Positions 5,801 through 6,062 of a stretch of DNA of 6,062 nucleotides are shown one piece after another (position 1 is the first letter of the stretch; every line of letters starts with the position of its first letter). The DNA lies in contig JAVHLO010000222.1 in assembly GCA_031082105.1 (NCBI GenBank), positions 1 through 6,062 on the forward strand, in the 5' to 3' direction. The stretch comes from Planctomycetota bacterium (GTDB taxonomy: Bacteria; Planctomycetota; MHYJ01; JACQXL01; JAVHLO01). The position numbers and the translations under genes were made by a program. Below the pieces are notes generated by a model. That model saw only the letters and a list, made by a program, of their open reading frames with translations. It searched no databases and was not told the DNA's origin.

Positions 5801-6062
5801 AGGCGACCGGGGCGGGGTTGGAGCGGTTTCGATCACGCTCGGCAATGTGTACAGCGCCAAAGGCGAGCTTGACCGGGCGCTGGAGTTCCATAACAAGTAC
5901 CTTGAGATAAGCGAACAGATAGGCAATCGGCGCGGCGTGGGGATGGTGTCGAACAACATCGGGAATGTATACCTGGCCAGGGGCGAACTTGACCTGGCGC
6001 TGGAATTCTTCAGCAGGCACCACGAGATATCCAAACAGGTGGACGACCGGCGCGGGGTCGGG
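2889..6062 (+). CDS. Zinc ribbon-adenylate cyclase-ATPase-TPR protein (3' partial)
   Basis: This frame is open for 1058 codons from ATG 2889 to the right edge. A zinc ribbon comes first (C3, C6, C17, C20). Next is a class III nucleotidyl cyclase domain (about 33-200) making cyclic nucleotide from NTP. All expected active-site residues are visible: metal-binding D44 (FSDLSGFT) and D88 (KYIGDAV), base-selecting K84 and T152 (the K/T pair of class IIIb adenylate cyclases), and N159 and R163 (VNVAQRLE). So cAMP is the likely product. An AAA_16/STAND-like ATPase follows (about 229-530): VGRDDEL, Walker A GEAGVGKS (259-266), Walker B LLIDIEDMHWAD (416-427), GNPYFVEE (510-517). A helical region (FKHMLLRDAAY, AAYHNAEAG) and TPRs run to the edge. 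The layout resembles soluble adenylyl cyclases, but with one cyclase domain here. The input signal, probably sensed by the TPRs or ribbon, is unknown. Inserts at 395-414, 541-574 and about 747-798 look extra to the family; the last is repeat-derived. No transmembrane segment is seen. Confidence 0.93.
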   Translation, partial: MKCPKCNSEVPDTARFCSECAAPLRVPEPLPLRENRIATVLFSDLSGFTSMTEQLGHEETAELTADLFRRFEPIIESYNGHLDKYIGDAVMALFGAPTAHEDDPVRAILCALEMQDALASFNRHHGTQMAMRIGINTGEVAAGKPTEKGGYTVVGDAVNVAQRLESKASPGRVLVGLATQKLAQHRFTFRELPPTAVKGRREPVQPFEVVAPRDVKSLLEQRTGPTTAMVGRDDELQRLKELFDDALTHSRCRCAIVTGEAGVGKSRLVYEFHQWLADDPRAVKILRGRCLPYAAPPLGPFREIFRGCYDIRAGMAAHLCRETLARCISEEMSDLVAAGRVKAGTELENLTHLVGLAIGIDFPEARIMALPIDRRREECFYALTMLVEAMARRSLSGNRNAAVPATDSRIGSMSPLLIDIEDMHWADEETAALLVHLLERLVDLPVFFLISARDEIERRPFGERLMSRADITRVRLKELGKDRIAELLERLMGAPVEDSLLADLIGRTAGNPYFVEEIARYIMEKGLAAQEDGKWRLHALPAHSPATGGTRRIAGQPTASSSGDKGATKGTRVMPVIPDSLEGLLGARIDGLESREREAIRRASVIGRVFWEGAVEELAMRSVTAEFAALKAAGFIFLQRGSMLQQEMEYIFKHMLLRDAAYRRLTKKEKQELHGKVARWMEERLGGAPGELVQLAAYHNAEAGLLDNALAHWEKAGDIALEAAMLDGAVGCCKEGIHIIEEMSGEEQGTRRSGDQKIGGSGDREIRDGRPREDEAPAGPGTVIPAQAGIQASMASSAHRDERALALSRRKAALMEKCAEALALKGDTQEAIDSLETALTLTDEPGTKARLLRKLGGHRHIQGKVEEAKALYASALGYVADKAVPEEVRVLLALGWLEGDAVGNFVEAERLARKAMQITENMPEAKSAGKADRERLHAMCRRNLGVFAHGRGDLPAAERILAEVLVHYEARGDRGGVGAVSITLGNVYSAKGELDRALEFHNKYLEISEQIGNRRGVGMVSNNIGNVYLARGELDLALEFFSRHHEISKQVDDRRGVG
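4509..4610 (+). other. Low-complexity insert within the cyclase ATPase region
   Basis: Residues 541-574 of the cyclase are rich in G, S, T, A, P and basic residues. They lie between KWRL and the IPDSLEGLLGARID motif, which in relatives as I remember them follow each other after only a few residues. The stretch contains GGGGACAAGG (4595-4604), a 10-mer that recurs at 5132-5141 just before the octamer array in the same gene. It may be a decayed repeat insertion, but no clear period remains. Confidence 0.4.
5142..5189. repeat. In-frame octamer array, consensus AGATCGGG
   Basis: Six 8-base units (AGATCGGG, AGATCAGA, AAATCGGG, GGATCAGG, AGATCGGG, AAATCAGG) lie inside the cyclase gene and encode residues 752-767. 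Because 24 bases make eight codons, the protein shows an eight-residue repeat: RSGDQKIG then GSGDREIR. None of the three forward frames of the array contains a stop. It sits between the helical region after the ATPase (ending near HIIEEM, M743) and the TPR region. Confidence 0.85.
5238..5257. repeat. dRS3-like palindromic repeat
   Basis: ATTCCC, eight bases (GCGCAAGC), then GGGAAT: this fits exactly the ATTCCC-N8-GGGAAT pattern known as dRS3 in Neisseria, and also the wider GTCATTCCCGCG...GGGAATCCA intergenic repeats of many bacteria. Here it lies inside the cyclase gene, 48 bases after the octamer array, and is translated as part of VIPAQAGIQ. The arms (six bases, extended by CGC/GCG) can form a hairpin. 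Confidence 0.8.
5808..6062 (+). repeat. 120-bp tandem TPR-coding units
   Basis: Two full 120-base units (5808-5927 and 5928-6047) and the first 15 bases of a third encode 40-residue TPR-type repeats. Shared landmarks are RGVG, LGNVY/IGNVY, KGELDRALEF/RGELDLALEF and EISEQ/EISKQ. In the GNVY-to-EF stretch about 38 of 48 bases agree, so the DNA itself is still similar, which suggests fairly recent duplication or recombination between units. More copies are expected beyond the edge. Confidence 0.85.

Noticed and set aside
5274..6023. A 249-codon open frame on the minus strand showing internal repeats
   Set aside because: Its repeats simply mirror the plus-strand TPR units.

Overview
The window is GC-rich bacterial DNA with three protein genes, all on the plus strand. 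A TolC-family outer-membrane channel protein (about 30-1724) is followed by a small lipoprotein of the DUF3750 type (2017-2718). Last comes a large multidomain adenylate cyclase (2889 to the right edge, 3' end not in the window). An outer-membrane channel plus a lipobox protein point to a diderm (Gram-negative) organism. Ribosome-binding sites are weak or oddly spaced. The cyclase-ATPase-TPR architecture and the abundance of short-period intergenic repeats resemble what I remember from uncultivated environmental lineages (planctomycete/PVC-like or deltaproteobacterial genomes). That assignment is a low-confidence inference.

Layout. 1-170: the left edge carries a seven-copy heptamer array (50-103) that overlaps the possible 5' end of the tolC-like gene. 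171-1724: body of the channel gene. 1709-1769: an octamer array that starts inside the gene, supplies its last codons and stop, and runs into the spacer. 1770-2016: non-coding spacer with one possible long hairpin and a repeat remnant that carries the Shine-Dalgarno-like sequence of the next gene. 2017-2718: DUF3750 lipoprotein. 2719-2888: spacer with an inverted pair of decamer-based repeats. 2889-6062: zinc ribbon, class III cyclase domain, STAND/AAA-type ATPase, then TPR repeats still continuing at the edge.

The three genes do not look like a tight operon: the gaps are 292 and 170 bp, each holds a different repeat family, and the predicted roles (export, envelope lipoprotein, cAMP signalling) share no obvious pathway. 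The channel probably works with transporter and adaptor genes lying to the left of the window.

The most unusual thing is how short-period repeats relate to the genes. Every gene boundary carries one (period 7, 8 or 10 bp). An octamer array plus a dRS3-like palindrome also sit in frame inside the cyclase gene, between its ATPase and TPR parts, adding about 50 residues without breaking the reading frame. I found no RNA genes, CRISPR array, insertion sequence or recognisable defence system.
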